Below are positions 61,611 through 64,000 of a stretch of DNA of 64,000 nucleotides, piece by piece. The stretch comes from Thermostichus vulcanus str. 'Rupite' (GTDB lineage Bacteria; Cyanobacteriota; Cyanobacteriia; Thermostichales; Thermostichaceae). The notes under the pieces are model-generated. The model saw only the letters and a list, made by a program, of their open reading frames with translations. It did not search any database and was not told where the DNA came from. The position numbers and the translations under genes are program-made. The stretch's first letter is position 1. Every line of letters begins with the position of its first letter. The stretch is from NCBI RefSeq assembly GCF_022848905.1, contig NZ_JAFIRA010000007.1, positions 1 through 64,000 of the forward strand. The letters are read 5' to 3'.

Positions 61611-63338
61611 ATGCAAACCTTTCCCTCCCCTGAAGCGTTACGGCGGCTGCCGGCTGGGGTTGCCGATGTGGCGATTGTCTTCGGCACCTTGGTGCTGCTG
61701 GCATTGATTGCCCAGGTGGGGACAGGGGCTTTTGTGCGCTTTCAACCCCCCGCCGTGGTGCCTCAGATCGACTTGGATCCGCGCAACCTGCCTTACTATG
61801 CGGCGCGTTCCACCTTGCGCATGTTCATTGCCCTCGGGTTTTCCACAGCTTTTACCTTGGTCTACGGCTACATTGCCTCAAAAAGCCGTTGGGCTGAACG
61901 GATCATGATTCCGCTGCTGGATATTCTGCAGTCGGTGCCGGTTTTGGGTTTTTTATCGATCACGGTTACGGGATTTATTGCCTTGTTTCCAGGCAGTTTG
62001 CTGGGGTTGGAGGCGGCTTCTATCTTTGCCATCTTTACCAGCCAAGTCTGGAACATGACTTTTTCCTTTTATCAATCTCTACGCACCATTCCCCAAGAAT
62101 TATCGGAAGCCACCACCCTCTATCGCTTATCTGCTTGGCAGCGGTTTACCCAATTGGAGGTTCCCTCAGCCATGGTCGGCCTGCTCTGGAACGCCATGAT
62201 GAGTTTTGGGGGCGGGTGGTTTTTTGTGGCGGCCAGCGAAGCCATTAGTGTGCTCAATCAAGACTACACACTGCCGGGGATTGGCTCCTATGTGGAGGCG
62301 GCTATTCGAGCGGAGGATCTGCCGAAACTGGGTTGGGCTTTGTTGACCATTGCTCTGGTGATTGTGCTGGTGGATCAACTGTTTTGGCGACCTTTGATTG
62401 TTTGGTCGGATAAGTTTCGCTTGGAGCAGAGCGCCGGGATGTCTGTCCCGGAATCTTGGCTTTACGATCTGTTGACCACGGCTCGGATTCCGCGACTGCT
62501 CAATAGCTGGCTCACCCCAACCCGCGAGCTGCTGGATCGGTTGTTGTCGGCCCTGACTCGTCCGCAGGGGGTGCCCCTCAGGGATCCAGAACGGCAGCAG
62601 CGCCAGGATCGGCTGTTGACCCAGATCCTGTTGGTAGTGATTGGAGCGATTTTGGTTTGGATCCTGAACTTCATCACCACTACTGTGGGTTGGGGAGAGG
62701 TTCTGCTCACGTTTGGCCTCGGGATCCTTACCCTGCTGCGGGTGGCGTTGCTTTTGGTTTTGGCCACTGTGGTTTGGACACCGATTGGAGTGGCGATTGG
62801 ATTCAATCCACAACTGGCGAGATTACTCCAGCCAGTAGTGCAGTTTCTGGCGGCTTTCCCGGCCAACTTTATCTTTCCTTTTGCCACATTATTTTTTATT
62901 CGGGCCCACATCAGCATTGAATGGGGCAGCATTGTGCTGATGTCTTTGGGAGCGCAGTGGTACATTCTCTTCAATTCCATTGCAGGTGCTCAGAGCATCC
63001 CTACGGATTTGCGAGAAATGGCAGTGGATGTGGGGTTGCGGGGTTGGCAGCGCTGGCGCCAGTTGATTATCCCTGGGATCTTTTCTGCTTGGGTCACTGG
63101 GGGGGTCACCGCCAGTGGTGGCGCCTGGAACGCCAGTATTGTCTCGGAAATCGTAACCTGGGGATCCACCACCCTCACTGCCACTGGACTAGGTTCCTAT
63201 ATCGCAGAAGCCACTGCGGTGGGAGACTGGCCCCGCATCACCTTGGGGATTGGCATGATGAGTTTGTTTGTGGTGGGATTCAATCGATTGTTGTGGCGGC
63301 GGCTCTATCAATTGGCGGAAGAAAAATATCACCTCTAG
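61611..63338 (+). CDS. ABC transporter permease with two fused membrane domains
   Basis: A 575-residue permease composed of two NitT/TauT-type (binding-protein-dependent) domains in tandem, each about 250 residues. The EAA-type loops are visible twice: IPQELSEATTLYRLSAWQRF and IPTDLREMAVDVGLRGWQRW. Such fused permeases normally pair with an ATPase and a periplasmic binding protein; the ATPase is the next gene and no binding protein is in view. The substrate (nitrate, sulfonate, bicarbonate or other) cannot be assigned. The ATG at 61611 is chosen; GTG at 61602 is possible. Confidence 0.85.
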   Translation: MQTFPSPEALRRLPAGVADVAIVFGTLVLLALIAQVGTGAFVRFQPPAVVPQIDLDPRNLPYYAARSTLRMFIALGFSTAFTLVYGYIASKSRWAERIMIPLLDILQSVPVLGFLSITVTGFIALFPGSLLGLEAASIFAIFTSQVWNMTFSFYQSLRTIPQELSEATTLYRLSAWQRFTQLEVPSAMVGLLWNAMMSFGGGWFFVAASEAISVLNQDYTLPGIGSYVEAAIRAEDLPKLGWALLTIALVIVLVDQLFWRPLIVWSDKFRLEQSAGMSVPESWLYDLLTTARIPRLLNSWLTPTRELLDRLLSALTRPQGVPLRDPERQQRQDRLLTQILLVVIGAILVWILNFITTTVGWGEVLLTFGLGILTLLRVALLLVLATVVWTPIGVAIGFNPQLARLLQPVVQFLAAFPANFIFPFATLFFIRAHISIEWGSIVLMSLGAQWYILFNSIAGAQSIPTDLREMAVDVGLRGWQRWRQLIIPGIFSAWVTGGVTASGGAWNASIVSEIVTWGSTTLTATGLGSYIAEATAVGDWPRITLGIGMMSLFVVGFNRLLWRRLYQLAEEKYHL

Positions 63339-63366
63339 AGAACTTTGGGTAGAAGGAAAGTGCTGT

Positions 63367-64000
63367 ATGCATCTCAACTCGGTTCGTCCATTAATTCAGG
63401 TCGAGGATGTCCACAAGCGGTTTCCGCTACCGGAAGGCAAAGGTGAGTTTACCGTATTAAGTCAAATCAGCCTCGAGGTGAGAAGCGGGGAAGTCCTGGC
63501 GCTGTTGGGCCGCAGTGGCAGTGGCAAAAGCACCCTACTGCGCATCATGGCGGGGTTAATCCCCCCCAGTCAGGGGCAAGTGTTCAGCAGCGGTAAGCTC
63601 CTGCGTGGGGCCAACCCGGATGTGGCCATGGTGTTTCAAAGTTTTGCCCTGCTGCCCTGGTTGACGGTGCAAGAAAATGTGGAGTTGGGATTGCAAGCCC
63701 AAGGGATCCCACGGGAGGTGCGACGGCAGCGGGCCCTGAAGGCGATCGACCTGGTGGGGTTGGATGGATTTGAAAGTGCTTATCCCAAGGAACTCTCCGG
63801 CGGCATGAAACAACGGGTGGGCTTTGCCCGCGCCTTTGTGTTGGAGCCGAAGGTGTTGTTTATGGATGAACCCTTCAGTGCTTTGGATGTCCTGACTGCC
63901 GAAAACCTGCGCGGAGAAATTGACGATCTTTGGAATGCCCAATCCTTCCCTTCCCAGAGCATTTTGATCGTCACCCACAACATCGAGGAGGCGGTTTTTC
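63367..64000 (+). CDS. ABC transporter ATPase, NitT/TauT type (runs off the right edge)
   Basis: The ATPase partner of the fused permease, 28 bases downstream with GAAGGA before the ATG. At least 211 residues are in view. Walker A is GRSGSGKST (48-56), the Q-loop is VFQSFALLPWLTV, the signature is LSGGMKQRV, Walker B is VLFMDEPFSALD and the switch histidine is in VTHNIEEA. The C-terminus lies outside the window. Confidence 0.9.
   Translation, partial: MHLNSVRPLIQVEDVHKRFPLPEGKGEFTVLSQISLEVRSGEVLALLGRSGSGKSTLLRIMAGLIPPSQGQVFSSGKLLRGANPDVAMVFQSFALLPWLTVQENVELGLQAQGIPREVRRQRALKAIDLVGLDGFESAYPKELSGGMKQRVGFARAFVLEPKVLFMDEPFSALDVLTAENLRGEIDDLWNAQSFPSQSILIVTHNIEEAVF

Overview
The window is cyanobacterial. 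It carries a gas-vesicle cluster (gvpA, gvpC, gvpN, gvpJ), a shortened version of the photosystem II assembly ('PAP', slr0144-type) operon with a phycobiliprotein-fold protein, Ycf66, a cyanobacterial-type Hfq, PEP carboxylase and a remnant of the phototaxis protein HmpF. The palindrome GGGATCCC/GGATCC is strikingly over-represented (12 GGATCC sites in the ~2.5 kb copper-ATPase gene alone). From memory this resembles the hot-spring Synechococcus JA-3-3Ab/Thermostichus type of genome; the species assignment is inference.

Layout. 1-4.2 kb: a minus-strand defence island with hsdM, a Uma2 nuclease, a small antitoxin plus Doc toxin, MntA/HepT, and an apparently interrupted hsdS. It lacks GGGATCCC but has GCGATCG sites, so it is probably a recent acquisition. 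4.6-12.8 kb: a sterol desaturase/SDR fusion, a DUF4397 lipoprotein, thyX, a deletion-derivative IS5-family element with a perfect 9-bp target duplication, tRNA-Phe, small membrane proteins and several decayed genes. 13-18.3 kb: prs and a multi-PAS histidine kinase overlapping its response regulator. 18.3-26 kb: an RlpA-like protein, purM, and a four-gene Gld-type ABC exporter/auxiliary operon. 26-34.5 kb: usp, an M14 peptidase, ssb, rpsF, acpP-fabF, a second Uma2, a copper P-type ATPase and pyrE.

34.5-43.8 kb: a stretch of pseudogene fragments, tRNA-Pro, etfBA, a cytosine-deaminase remnant, a PBP4-like pseudoenzyme, a MarR regulator, a VanX-type dipeptidase, rnhB, tRNA-Arg, msrP, a DUF29 gene and an LptA-like gene. 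43.8-46.7 kb: the gas-vesicle genes in the order gvpA-C-N-J on the minus strand. 47-51.6 kb: hfq, the short PAP operon, aroH, truncated hmpF and ycf66. 51.7-64 kb: ppc, a metal-enzyme cassette (amidohydrolase, di-iron ferritin-like protein, Bfd-like [2Fe-2S] candidate), a SpoIID-like protein, an MFS exporter, yidD, two conserved hypotheticals, and a double-domain ABC permease with its ATPase running off the right edge.

How genes work together: HsdM and HsdS form a modification enzyme with toxin-antitoxin pairs between their genes; GldA/F/G-like proteins and a DUF4340 protein form one exporter system; AcpP and FabF act in fatty-acid elongation; EtfA and EtfB form one heterodimer; the V4R and phycobilisome-fold proteins belong to the photosystem II assembly operon. 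The best candidates for undescribed biology are the repeat-punctuated toxin/antitoxin array inside the restriction locus, the di-iron/Bfd-like cassette, and the orphan phycobiliprotein-fold protein.
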